Of a stretch of 64,000 nt of DNA, positions 1-9,657 are shown piece by piece. The stretch spans positions 5,276,273-5,340,272 of the forward strand of contig OZ021723.1 of assembly GCA_963978545.1 (NCBI GenBank), written 5' to 3'. This stretch comes from Linyphia triangularis. Taxonomy: Eukaryota > Arthropoda > Arachnida > Araneae > Linyphiidae. The notes beneath the pieces are model-generated. The model did not search any database and was not told the origin of the DNA. It was given only the letters and a program-made list of their open reading frames with translations. Made by a program: the position numbers and the translations under genes. The first letter of the stretch is position 1. The number at the start of each line of letters is the position of its first letter.

Positions 1-1002
1 ACTCGGTTCCGCTGAAAGTACTCGCTGAGTGATACATTCAAAATCTGCATACACACAAAATGGGTGAAAAAACATTTTGTGAAAAGCATTAAATGTTAAG
101 TATTTATGATCAGGCGTAGGAAGGGAAACCTTTTGCGGAGCATTGTGTAAACATCTCTTAATATGGTTATCTAAAGTTGTCTGTCGAGAAAAACCCATTA
201 AACAATTTTTACAATATTTGTGAATTCCATGTTTTTCATGTAACAATTTGTTAAAGTTTCTTATTAAAAAATAATGTTTTTTATACAACAAAAGGTCAAT
301 TTCTTTATAAATATTAAGTTTACTCTTATATATAGGATAAATTTCATTTTGAAATTCATATACATTTATCGAAATTTTATTTTTATTTTCGAACTTCGTT
401 ATGTCACTTATTTTAACTGGAAATGTTAAAAAATCATACGACAAAAATTTCAAATATTTTCTATACACAGACTCTGAAGATTTATTATAAGTTTGTGGAA
501 ATAAGCCAGCTAAAATTGAAAATATAAAACACATATAATTTTGACATTTTACATTAAGTAAGCATTTCTTATTTACTAATTTTTTGGGTAAGGATACATC
601 TAAACAACCACCTTCTTTTTCTTTATATTTTCCAACGTGAACTTCTACGAAGTCTATACTTTTTATACTCCATCCAGAACCAAAATTCAAAAAATCTTCA
701 ATTCTTTTTAGAATTTTTAAAAATGAGGAATTAATTTTTTCATTTATCTCGTATATGGAAAGTAATCGTTCTGTATTAGAATTAAAATAAAAAGAATGAA
801 AAGTTAATTCATTATCTCTAATTTTTTCAAAAGTTACTTTAAGAGAGATGATAAATCGAAGTCGAGTATTTTCTTCTTTTAAAATATTAAAAATGTCATC
901 TTTACAATTATTAAATACAATTATAGGATCAATACAATTTATAATATCTTTCTTAAAAGAACGAATAAAATTTCTAAAAGCTTGAGCTTTAACATAAAAC
1001 AT
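1..1002 (-). CDS. Protein-primed DNA polymerase B, N-terminal part (runs off left edge)
   Basis: An uninterrupted frame of 334 codons from ATG at 1002 to base 1. The N-terminal two thirds matches the conserved pre-exonuclease region of Polinton polymerases: a GSGW motif near residue 113, an IKxC-like NVKCQNYMCFIFSILAGLFP stretch, FENKNKISINVYEF, and a KNLSRLL-like HYFLIRNFNKLL. Next comes a C2H2-like finger (CKNCLMGF...HIKRC), then PFCVYADFEC, whose D-x-E is the expected Exo I motif of family-B 3'-5' exonucleases. Exo II/III and the polymerase palm lie beyond the left edge. Role: replication of the element, presumably primed by a terminal protein. No frameshift or stop is visible. Confidence 0.9.
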   Translation of the reverse strand, partial: MFYVKAQAFRNFIRSFKKDIINCIDPIIVFNNCKDDIFNILKEENTRLRFIISLKVTFEKIRDNELTFHSFYFNSNTERLLSIYEINEKINSSFLKILKRIEDFLNFGSGWSIKSIDFVEVHVGKYKEKEGGCLDVSLPKKLVNKKCLLNVKCQNYMCFIFSILAGLFPQTYNKSSESVYRKYLKFLSYDFLTFPVKISDITKFENKNKISINVYEFQNEIYPIYKSKLNIYKEIDLLLYKKHYFLIRNFNKLLHEKHGIHKYCKNCLMGFSRQTTLDNHIKRCLHNAPQKVSLPTPDHKYLTFNAFHKMFFHPFCVYADFECITQRVLSAEPS

Positions 1003-1023
1003 ATTTATATATAATATATTTAT

Positions 1024-1628
1024 ATAATCAATTTTTATATTATATAAACATTTAGTACTTCAAATACTCAATTGAAACACATAACACACTTATTCAGAGT
1101 GTTTCTTCACATGTTGTTCTAACATTTTTAAAGCTTTAAGTACTTGATCTAAATCTGTTAATGGAACGTTGATAAACTTCTTTCTATCCGAATCTTTTTT
1201 CTTTTTTGCTAAAAGATAAATAAAATACTTTCTTAAATTTTTTTACTTCCACTACAAATCCATCCGCAACGTATATAGAGATGGGGTATATCTTTCTCAT
1301 GTAGTTCTAAATCATCTTTCAAGTATATAATCAATTTTTATATTATATAAACATTTAGGTACTTCAAATACTCAATTGAAACACATAACACACTTATTCA
1401 GAGTGTTTCTTCACATGTTGTTCTAACATTTTTAAAGCTTTAAGTACTTGATCTAAATCTGTTAATGGAACGTTGATAAACTTCTTTCTATCCGAATCTT
1501 TTTCTTTTTTGCTAAAAGATAAATAAAATACTTTCTTAAATTTTTTTACTTCCACTGCAAATCCACCCGCAACGTATATAGAGATGGGGGGTATATCTTC
1601 CTCGTGTAGTTCTAAATCATCTTTCAAG
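1024..1628. repeat. ~300-bp tandem duplication of the PC4-like 3' exon
   Basis: Two adjacent near-identical units (about 1024-1325 and 1325-1628). Each includes the stop codon and most of the coding exon of the PC4-like gene. The right unit is open. The left unit has small indels in a C-run (near 1280) and an A-run (near 1200) that break the frame, and it lacks the upstream exons, so it is a pseudo-exon. Confidence 0.9.
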
Positions 1629-3686
1629 ATTATGTCGAAAGTTGACTTGACGTTGAAGGATGACTTTACACTTTTTGTTGGCTGGTCATCAGTTAAATAG
1701 GAATCTAAAAGTTTAAGTTATGAAAAATTATTTTAATATAATACAAACTATATATAGTAATATTATAATAAAATACAAAACTATATACAGTAATTTTCAT
1801 AATACAATACAAATTATAAGATACAAAACTATATACAATAACATTATAATACAATTCAAAATATAAAATGCAAAAACTATATACAATAATGTTATAATAC
1901 AATATAAATTTAAAGCTACAAAGCTACTTGTGTTGGTCACTGCATGTCTCTTTTTTCTACAAAAAGATTTAAAGCTACTAACCTACCTAAAAATACAAAA
2001 CAATTAGTTTAGAAAAAATAAATAACAGAATGAAAATACACACCATTCCATGGTCGATTCCCCATCTTTCGTTTTTTTGGTGACGCTTCGATTGAATTGC
2101 CATCTTCAGACACTACAGATTCTAGAAAAGAAAAAGAAAAAAAAATCTATCATGAATGCTGTGTTAAAATTTTTAAATATAATAACAATTTTAATCCTTG
2201 TTCATAATTTTTATTTGATACAATCTCTTTAATAAAATTTTAAATTCAAACTGATCTATTTTAACTTGTAGATTACAACAAAATAACGCTTAGACATTTT
2301 TTTTTTCTAAAACAATATATTTAAAGAAGTAACAAGTTTGGTTGTTTTGTACGCTCAGCGACCAATATTTTTGTACAATAACGACTAATCAGAGAAGTAA
2401 TGAGAGTTTCTAGAAAAAACTTTTACTTACCTAAATCAGAATCAATATCCAATTTGTCAGTAGTTTTTTTTTTTAACTTTTTCTGTTTTGGTTCCAGACC
2501 TATTTTGAAATTAAGAATATACATCAGATTATTGTAAATATACAAATAAAAATATTGTCTTCCCCCCCCCCCCTTTCTTTTTTTTGTCTATTTAACTTAA
2601 CAATAAATTGGTTTTACTACATATTATACATAAGAGCGTATACTGTCTTTCTACTACAGATTTCATTTAATCACTACTAGAGCTTACTACTGGTGTTCTT
2701 TTTTAAAGAAGATTACTTTTTCTTCTTCTTCTTATGAATGCGGTTAAGTACTGTGAATTTTTTTATTTTACTTTTTAATTTTCTCCATATTAGAGTTTTA
2801 GTATTCTTTTTAAAAATAAATATGGTTCCTATGTTAGAATAAAGAAAAATACTTTACGTGAATTAGACATCTTTTAAGTTGATTATTCTTTGTTTTATGT
2901 TGCTGTATCGAATGAACAATAACTAAAAAGAAAAAAGAAAAACAATAATTATATTCGCAATCAACAATATTTTATCTTAACTACAAAGTTTTTGTAAATA
3001 ATATCTTCATCATTTCCTATACGTTTCGACTCAGTTTGTATTATTTTTTTGAAACACTCGTATTAGAATTTGAATGTAATTTGATTTCTACTTACTTGAC
3101 TAGACAAGACAAAATGAAAGCCATATAGACCAATTGGAAGAACAGTTTCATTTACTATATAGATGAAATATTAGCGAAAGCCTTTGATATCTACTTATTT
3201 TGTTTAGGCATGTTTTGAAATGATAGTTGCAGGACTGTTTCACTTACCAACTGTGATTGCAAGGAAAGAATTGCCATCCTGATGAAATATGAGCCTAAGC
3301 TGGAGAGGAGGATATCAGAACCGTAAAAATTCAAAAATCTCAAAATGATCATTTAAAAAACTCAAGTATTTCAAGATAATTCAAAATAGTTAAGTACTCG
3401 ACTCACCTCAATCACTCTAATCAATATATGATGAGTAGAGTAATGACTAAACCAAGATTTGTGCACTAAACAAGGATATTTTCTAAGAATTGGGATAAAT
3501 TACTCTATTTAGACAATTCATTGTTAAATAATAAGATTTTAGACAAAATAACTAAAAAACAGTACGTAAAAACATTGAATATGTTATTCAATAAAATCTG
3601 ATTTGAGAGTGAAAGAAAAACGCTAAAAGAATTAAGTTACACTTACTTCAAGTTGTGTTTTCTTTCTCACAGGTAGAGAAGGTATA
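1394..3686 (-). CDS. Spliced nuclear protein with PC4-like C-terminus, inside the Polinton
   Basis: Five candidate exons with matching phases: 3647-3686, 3248-3299, 2431-2499, 2042-2121 and terminal 1394-1681. Donors at 3646, 3247 and 2430 are GTAAGT; acceptors follow pyrimidine-rich tracts at several joins. The product has a Lys-rich stretch, an acidic stretch (DIDSD), an SV40-like basic signal PKKRKM, and a C-terminal domain containing VEVKKFKKVFYLSFSK and a predicted helix. That order (acidic/basic leader, then a beta-rich domain and helix) resembles the transcription coactivator and ssDNA-binding protein PC4/SUB1. The fold assignment is inference. The first exon and start codon were not found (upstream of 3686). 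It lies between PolB and the protease, so it is inside the element; introns are unusual there. Its last exon is tandemly duplicated. Confidence 0.6.
1629..1990. other. Intron and AT-rich low-complexity DNA
   Basis: Apart from the start of the PC4-like terminal exon (up to 1681), this is low-complexity sequence with repeated ATACAAAACTATATACAGTAA-like units (1735-1900, about 36 bp). The reading frame through it (Tyr/Ile-rich) is a by-product of the repeat. Confidence 0.6.
2338..2395 (+). repeat. SINE fragment
   Basis: The stretch GTACGCTCAGCGACCAAT and the following ATAACGACTAATCAG resemble, with mismatches, part of the tRNA-derived SINE copies near 27.9 and 41.2 kb. It is a truncated, diverged piece lying in an intron of the PC4-like gene. 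Confidence 0.5.
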
Positions 3687-3689
3687 CTG

Positions 3690-4425
3690 CAAAGGTGTGC
3701 AAATGGATGCAACTAATATACAATTGAACTAAGATACGTTACACGGAAAAAAAATGTCACCTGCTGTCCTGTCACCTGATGTAAATTGTTTCTAGATTAT
3801 TCAAAACACTATCATATCCTTATTTGAAAGTCAATGTGCGTACTTTCGTAATTAACATTTTCCTTAATTTATTTTGTGACTTTCACCCTTTTCCTACATT
3901 ACTTATAATTAGTACTAATGAACCTGACTTGAATACAATGTAATGGATGAAAAATAAAGGGAAATAAAAGCGCAATTTTTTCAAAATTTACAATTTTTAT
4001 TATTTTAAAAATAATATTTACTGAAAAGAGTTAAATTAAACCAAATTTTCTTGATTATAATATTTTTAAAATAATTTAAACTTTGATTCGAAATATCTTA
4101 AGAACTTTTTTTTTATAAATGTTTTACATGTATTTTTAATACTTTTCTTTAATTTGAATAAGTAGATTATCGATATATAAATTTAAATCAATACTATAAT
4201 TTTTCAAAAATAATTTAGGTGTTATATTATTTAAAGTTTTGGAGTAAAGCTTTAAAAAATTCTACTGATAGAGAAGTATTATTTAGATAATTTTGCATCT
4301 CTCTGAGTCATTTAGTACAATAAGAAAACACAGAAAACATCACTCATTTAAATTCAATTAATTATTTTTATTTTCATTATTACATTTTTCTTTCTATAAT
4401 ATTTAATCTTGTAATAACAATTCTC
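3690..4425. other. AT-rich stretch without a recognisable gene
   Basis: I see no convincing coding frame. The first exon and promoter of the spliced PC4-like gene should lie here or just to its left, but no start codon with a consensus donor stood out. Confidence 0.5.
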
Positions 4426-4429
4426 ATTA

Positions 4430-4640
4430 GCTTCCAATAACATTCATTGAATAATTGTAAGGAGTTACAGGCAACAGCTTGTTGTAGACGAATGCAGAGA
4501 GTCTTTAGGATTTGCATATTGGAGAGTATTTTGACAATATAAAAAATTTCAGAGTACTTTGGGTATCGCTAGCCAGATAACATCAGGTTGTTTCTTCGAC
4601 ACTTAATTACTGGTATGCAATTACTCGAACAATGTAATAA
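4430..4640 (-). pseudogene. Degenerate tandem copy of the 98-aa gene
   Basis: About 200 bp that aligns along its length with 4650-4860, sharing runs such as CAGCTTGTTGTAG and TTGGAGAGTATTT. Indels and stops destroy the frame. It lies directly downstream of the intact copy, so it arose by tandem duplication and then decayed. Confidence 0.75.
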
Positions 4641-4663
4641 TTTCCATCAGATTCCGATAAAAT

Positions 4664-4960
4664 TCATTGATTTAGCGAAATGAGTTCTTCGAGGCGGCAG
4701 CTTGTTGTAGTCGAATGAAGTGCCTTTATAATTTGTGTATTGGAGAGTATTTGAAAATACGCAATTTTCGGGATTCTATGAGTACTGCTAGCTAGATGAC
4801 ATCGAGACGCTTCTTCAACACACTTTAACATACTGGTATGTAATCGCTCGCACAATCCTCTGATTTCGTAAGGCTCGGAATTGCTTTCGCGGTCCAACAG
4901 CAAAAAACCAAAACGGACTTCTCCGTTTGACGACATCTTAGCATCTGAATGGTAAATCAT
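4664..4960 (-). CDS. 98-aa orphan protein of the Polinton
   Basis: Open frame of 98 codons immediately downstream (minus strand) of the protease. No family recognised. Visible features: an N-terminal hydrophobic-aromatic stretch (RFGFLLLDRES), three Cys residues, and a predominantly helical, charged C-terminal half. It has a decayed tandem copy next to it, so the locus has expanded. Its place in the block and intact frame argue that it is real; function is unknown. Confidence 0.55.
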   Translation of the reverse strand: MIYHSDAKMSSNGEVRFGFLLLDRESNSEPYEIRGLCERLHTSMLKCVEEASRCHLASSTHRIPKIAYFQILSNTQIIKALHSTTTSCRLEELISLNQ

Positions 4961-5011
4961 AGTCTAATCGTTTTTTCTAAAACTATATCATCCAATCACG
5001 TTCCTTCTCGA

Positions 5012-5509
5012 TTATGTAATCATTGAACGACAATTTTGTTGCATATTCAAGTCGATATTTGCATTGGCGAGAGTTTTCAAATGCTGACGAGCAAATTGGC
5101 GAAGTAATCGCTCGTTTGCGCAAACATTGGAAGCTTGTAAGGAGAGAGTCTTAATTCCACGCGTCACATGCCACAAATAATATAAACAAAACAAGCCACA
5201 ACTTGTTGTTTTGTAATGCTGATATTGGTGAGGGTTATATTGCAAAGCTGTAGAATTTCGAGCAATAAATTTTTTCACTAGTCCAATGGGCTTTTTCCCA
5301 TAACTACAAAAAAACTTAGCAATATTATGAGAATCGAAGTAGATTGCTTGCCAGTGGGCTCCAGATTTGAAAGATGGGTCAGTATTAACTATAAAACTTC
5401 TAAAGCGTCCTCTTTTGTGTGGGAGCTTGTCATTTGCATAAACACCGCCAAAATCGAGTTTGATTTTCGAATCGGATAAAGCTAGTCTTGTAATTGTTAA
5501 TGTATCCAT
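5012..5509 (-). CDS. Adenain-type cysteine protease (capsid maturation)
   Basis: 165 aa, normal length for Polinton/adenovirus proteases. The catalytic His is in GAHWQAIYFD (about H52), a candidate acidic residue follows at D59, and the nucleophile is in TSCGLFCLYYL (about C104), as in C5/C48-like proteases. Oddity: the usual FDSFG-type motif after the His block reads FCSYG here, losing its Asp. Known role of the family: cleavage of capsid and core precursors during virion maturation. The start is 3 bases from the stop of the major capsid gene, consistent with co-expression. The frame is intact. Confidence 0.9.
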   Translation of the reverse strand: MDTLTITRLALSDSKIKLDFGGVYANDKLPHKRGRFRSFIVNTDPSFKSGAHWQAIYFDSHNIAKFFCSYGKKPIGLVKKFIARNSTALQYNPHQYQHYKTTSCGLFCLYYLWHVTRGIKTLSLQASNVCANERLLRQFARQHLKTLANANIDLNMQQNCRSMIT

Positions 5510-5512
5510 TTT

Positions 5513-6790
5513 TTAATAATCTGTGAAAACATTCCTAGACTTATCAATCTCGATAGTAGCTGCGAATTCCATGTAACATATCAGAGTGATTGTTTCCGTT
5601 AGATCAGATTCGAATTTAAGATGGATCGATAAATCACCAGTGCGAATGATATTTAAATGCTCAGCGGAAGCAGCATAATCTTGAGTTAGATCAAAAGCAT
5701 AAAAACAAAGCGAGTTTTTATATTCGGCGTAGCTGATATTCGTATCTTCTCTACCCAAATCAGTAAAAAGACTTAAATAATTTCGTGTGTACCAATTTTT
5801 TGAGTAAGACGGAGTAAACGCACTCGCAGGAATTTGAATTCCGTTTTCAGTTAAAGAAAGATAATTGAGTGCGTAATTTTTAAATGCAAAAGGGTTTTTC
5901 TTTAAATCGCCATTATACGACGAATTCGAACATAAAGCTAAAATTATACGATTCGGTAGGGTACCATTCACTGCATTCGAAATAGTAACACTCTTCAAAC
6001 CAGAACTAATTGTAAATGTTTTTAATTCCACGCGTGTAAAGGGTAATTGTACTAATTGTGATTCAAGAGCTTTTTCGTGGCCGATCATTACAGATCCTGC
6101 AATTTCACATCTTCGAATAAATAGACTAGCATTTTCTAACTGCAATTGATAATCTTCGGTTGGTGCTAATAATGCAAATGTATGCTTTGCTTTTTCTAGT
6201 TTGATACGAAGAGATACACCATTAATTAATAATTTACTTTGAGAACTTATATCCAGATGTAGCATGCCAAACAGTTCAAAAATCTTTCCTTCCTTTGTAT
6301 GATCATATCGTTTTTTCAAGCCAGCATTTATGCCGGCTGTGATGTCGACATTATCGTATTCGTCCACGCTATCTTTTATAAACAAACCGGCACTCAATAT
6401 ACCTTTTTGGGATGTTTCAGGGTGAAACAGTAACGCTTGCATGATGCATTTGTATGCATAGTTATTTTCGGATGAAATCTGTCGGTCGTTAAGTGCTACA
6501 TGGCATTCACTGAACATAGTATTTAGGAGATAATTTATCGGACCACATTTATCTCCTGGTGCTAAGGCACTTCCATCTTGTTTGATAATTTTGGCTTGAA
6601 CTTTTAAATACAGATGAGAAAGATCATAGTAGCTCTCGCCTAAACCAGGAATGTTGAATTCAATTGTTGGATTATCTGAAATCGATGCTACGGGATGAAT
6701 CTCTACGAAAGACGATTTGTCGACGGCCATTTGAATAGGAGTAGTTGCGAACATATCTAGTTCGCTTTTGGTGCAATAACATCGATCCAT
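5513..6790 (-). CDS. Major capsid protein, double jelly-roll
   Basis: 425 aa, close to the usual size of the Polinton/adintovirus major capsid protein (often labelled F54H12.2-like in animal genomes). Diagnostic stretches: YYDLSHLYLKVQAKI, GPINYLLNTMFSECHVALND, NNYAYKCIMQALL, and a later NIIRTGDLSIHLKF block. Known: these proteins form trimeric pseudo-hexameric capsomers. The frame is complete with no stops. It sits between the core-like protein (2-bp gap) and the protease (3-bp gap), in a capsid cassette. Confidence 0.93.
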   Translation of the reverse strand: MDRCYCTKSELDMFATTPIQMAVDKSSFVEIHPVASISDNPTIEFNIPGLGESYYDLSHLYLKVQAKIIKQDGSALAPGDKCGPINYLLNTMFSECHVALNDRQISSENNYAYKCIMQALLFHPETSQKGILSAGLFIKDSVDEYDNVDITAGINAGLKKRYDHTKEGKIFELFGMLHLDISSQSKLLINGVSLRIKLEKAKHTFALLAPTEDYQLQLENASLFIRRCEIAGSVMIGHEKALESQLVQLPFTRVELKTFTISSGLKSVTISNAVNGTLPNRIILALCSNSSYNGDLKKNPFAFKNYALNYLSLTENGIQIPASAFTPSYSKNWYTRNYLSLFTDLGREDTNISYAEYKNSLCFYAFDLTQDYAASAEHLNIIRTGDLSIHLKFESDLTETITLICYMEFAATIEIDKSRNVFTDY

Positions 6791-6792
6791 TT

Positions 6793-7209
6793 TTAAGAAA
6801 ACACGTCTTTTCGAAACTTCTTACGAGCTCTCATCTGAGTTTTCCGGTGGGAGCGCTTCCTTTTATTCCCTCCTGATTGAATTTTGCGAAGCACGTCATC
6901 TTTTACGCCATGAGCAGATTCGATAAATCTCTTGCGAGCAGAATCTTTTAGCGAATGACCTTGGTCAATGTCTTCTAAGATATTTTGACCTGTTGCAAGT
7001 AGCCGTTGTCCAAAATATTTTCCAGTTTTTTTAAGAATTGGAATTGCAAATCTCCGTAATGCACTGAAGAAGCCATAACCACGCTGTATTGGATGACTCG
7101 AGACAAAATATCCTCCTGTTTGCTGATTGCAGTAATAATCGATGCACGCGGTGGTATCTAATCCGTGGCTTTTCATGTTTAAGAATGAGGCTAAAAAAAA
7201 ATGTTTCAT
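6793..7209 (-). CDS. Basic Gly-rich core/pX-like capsid protein
   Basis: 138 aa. After a variable leader comes the Polinton signature TGGYFVSSHPIQRGYGFFSA, then RRFAIPILKKTGKYFGQRLL and a strongly basic tail (RKRSHRKTQMRARKKFRK). This pattern resembles the conserved Polinton/adintovirus protein compared with adenovirus core peptides. Expected role: DNA-binding or cement component within the virion (family knowledge; exact role uncertain). The family usually begins nearer the GGYF motif, so a downstream Met (residue 12) could be the real start. It is immediately upstream of the major capsid gene. Confidence 0.8.
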   Translation of the reverse strand: MKHFFLASFLNMKSHGLDTTACIDYYCNQQTGGYFVSSHPIQRGYGFFSALRRFAIPILKKTGKYFGQRLLATGQNILEDIDQGHSLKDSARKRFIESAHGVKDDVLRKIQSGGNKRKRSHRKTQMRARKKFRKDVFS

Positions 7210-7213
7210 TTAT

Positions 7214-8612
7214 TTATAAATTTTTTTTGCGAAAATTTAGCACCAATGATGTTTTACCACTAATAAACTGAATCGGTGTTCCTCTACTAGTCTTCAATTC
7301 GATATGTATTGTATCAAAATGCTGTTTTTTGACGCTAAAATACAGCGGTACAGCAAAATGTTTAACGATTTGATCAGTTTTTTCATTTGCAATAGGCACA
7401 ATTTTTAATATGGACGCATATGCATTTCCTACTAGTGATTGATTTATTATGTCACAATAGATATACACTTCCGTTATCCCAGCACTCAATTCTAAATTAT
7501 ATTCAGATGTATATTTTCCTTCATCGAATGTATCGTTTACAAACCCTAACAAATCTTTCAACTTTTCTCCAAATTTGACAACCATGTCAGATGGAACGGT
7601 TAGCTGAGTTTTCATGTCAGGCAACTCCCTTAGCTTGATATCCTTAAACTCAGAAAACAAATCTTTAGAATTTCGATACATTCCTTGTGGTATTCGAAAA
7701 GTATATTGTTTTTTTTTCATATCTTTCCCTCGTAAATATTGCGAATACAATAATTTGAAATGACTCACCCACAAGATTATCAGCTGGAGGAACATAAGGA
7801 AATTTCGATTCTCCGTGAATTAAATGTGATTCTCCTGTGATATTCAATACATTCATAAGTTTTGCACAAGTTCCTCGTTCTAAAAACACATCAACATTTT
7901 GGAGCGTAGTTACTAAAATAACATTTTCATTTGGTATGTATTCAAATGTAGCATAACTCTCCCCATCGATTTTCAGAATATTGTCATTTATGATATCGAA
8001 AACACTTCTATCTATGTCATGCGTGATTTTAATTTCTTTTCTATATTTTTCAATGGGCTTTGTAGATGTTAATTTAACGATCTGATTCTGATATGGCTCT
8101 TTAAGTTCACGATAACGAAAAAGGAAGGAGTTCTCTGTCTCCATACTAGCTGTTATCATTGGCTTCGCTCGAGAAAACGATTGCATAATTTCTGGAGCCG
8201 ATTCTTTATCGATAGACATACGCCAATGAGGCATTAATTTCCATTGTATTAGATTAGAACCAACATATTTCCTTTCGAGAGGTGGTGGACCATCAATCGC
8301 TTTTTTCACAGCAGTATTAATTCCTTCAGCTAAATCGGTCGTATTGCTGATATTTAGTAATATTTCAGGCAAAGTTGACGTATCAGTAATAAGTATATTT
8401 TTCTCAATAGTGTAACTATCATTATAATCAGTCTGTACAGTAAAAAATCGTCCAGGCATGGATATTTCCGATAAAGACACCTCGTAAGCTCCACGTAATG
8501 TAATGGGCTGAGCTAATTTCGTACGATAATTATCAGGAGTGTTTTTAAACAGATCCATACTCGCATTAGAAGGCAAAAATACATTAAAATCATTTTCTAA
8601 GATTTGATCCAT
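7214..8612 (-). CDS. Penton-like minor capsid protein, frame interrupted (short intron or frameshift)
   Basis: Two overlapping frames together cover the penton homologue. The N-terminal frame (8612 downward) has the family opening NDFNVFLPSNASMDLF and NYRTKLAQPITL. The C-terminal frame (to 7214) has EVYIYCDIINQSLVG and the closing SLVLNFRKK. The frames meet near 7730-7770. A consensus donor GTGAGT begins at 7768, and a 40-nt segment ending in AG at 7729 would connect the two frames exactly. A single-base indel is the alternative. The putative acceptor has a poor pyrimidine tract and 40 nt is very short, so I cannot decide. Known role: single jelly-roll vertex protein. Confidence 0.85.
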
Positions 8613-9657
8613 TTTTTATCGATTCACCATCAATCCACGAGTTGTAAGAATCATCGTAACCAACCCACTTAACAAGTAATCGACGCGAGGCTCCTTTACC
8701 CTTTGTTTTTATTATCTTCTCAATAGCCCAAAAGTCCTGATTTGTTTTTTGAATTTTCTGTAGTTCTTCTGCATAAAACCGTCCGTCTACTTCTTTACCA
8801 TTTAGTCCACACAGCATATAAGTATGAGGTTTTGTTGGATATCTCGCACAAATTTTAAAGATTTCCTCCGTCCATCCAGGCAAATAACCCCTTCTAAAAA
8901 CTCTGTTTGCTTTTGAAATTCTCACTAAGTCACCTACTTCGAAAAGGAATTTACCAACTTTGGCATAACTATACAGTCTCTCATATATCTCTGGTTCATT
9001 CTTGGAAGTTACACTACTAGGCTTAAAGCCATGACTGCTATGCACAGTGTCATTATACGATCTAACTAAAGCAGGCAAAACATCAATATATTTATAATTA
9101 TTGCGATAAGTAAAAATTCTATGCATTCGATTGCGAAGATTTCTGTGAGCACGCTCCAGTATGGCACATTTCAACTCACTCTTGGTAGAATAATGATGAA
9201 CGTTATTTTTTTTTAGCAAGCTTCTTACCCTTCTATTAAAAAATTCCTTTCCATCGTCTGTTTGGAGATTTAGTGGTTTTGCTTTTCTAAACACTTTTTT
9301 AAATGCGTTTGCAACGGTCATGGCCTTTTTATTTTTTATCGGAATGGCTCTTAAAAAGCGCGACATAACATCAATGATCGTTAATATATAACGAAAACCC
9401 CTGTTCTGCTTAGCATACTTTTGCATGTCGACCAAGTCACTTTGCCAAAGCTCGTCGACACCATATGCTACCGTTTTTCGGCGTTGAAACTTGTAGCGCA
9501 CCGGAAAATGTAGGGTATATGAATCTTGTTGAGAAAGCCAATGACGTGCATCACGAGGACTTGATTTGCTGTATTGTGCTAGCCGCTTTACACCACCAAA
9601 AGAACCTGGCTCTTCTGGATTGTAGTAAATCGCATTCATCCGGTCCACGGCGTCCAT
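8590..9657 (-). CDS. Retroviral-type integrase with C-terminal chromodomain
   Basis: 355 aa. The N-terminus has the Polinton-type YYNPEEPGSFGGVKRLAQ. The rve core has catalytic candidates D74 (LWQSDLVDM), D134 (LQTDDGKEF) and E168 (CAILERAHRNL), a DD(~33-35)E arrangement. A chromodomain follows at about residues 313-350 (WAIEKII...LLVKWVGYDDSYNSWI). Known role: integration of the element, with the chromodomain possibly guiding target choice. The start at 9657 overlaps the preceding gene by 22 bp; Met7 is an equally good start. Its 3' end overlaps the penton start. The frame is intact. Confidence 0.95.
   Translation of the reverse strand: MDAVDRMNAIYYNPEEPGSFGGVKRLAQYSKSSPRDARHWLSQQDSYTLHFPVRYKFQRRKTVAYGVDELWQSDLVDMQKYAKQNRGFRYILTIIDVMSRFLRAIPIKNKKAMTVANAFKKVFRKAKPLNLQTDDGKEFFNRRVRSLLKKNNVHHYSTKSELKCAILERAHRNLRNRMHRIFTYRNNYKYIDVLPALVRSYNDTVHSSHGFKPSSVTSKNEPEIYERLYSYAKVGKFLFEVGDLVRISKANRVFRRGYLPGWTEEIFKICARYPTKPHTYMLCGLNGKEVDGRFYAEELQKIQKTNQDFWAIEKIIKTKGKGASRRLLVKWVGYDDSYNSWIDGESIKNGSNLRK

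Noticed and set aside
1705..2232. Small frames at 1705-1902 (minus) and 2050-2232 (plus)
   Set aside because: The first is Tyr/Ile low complexity from an AT repeat; the second is antisense to a well-supported exon of the PC4-like gene.
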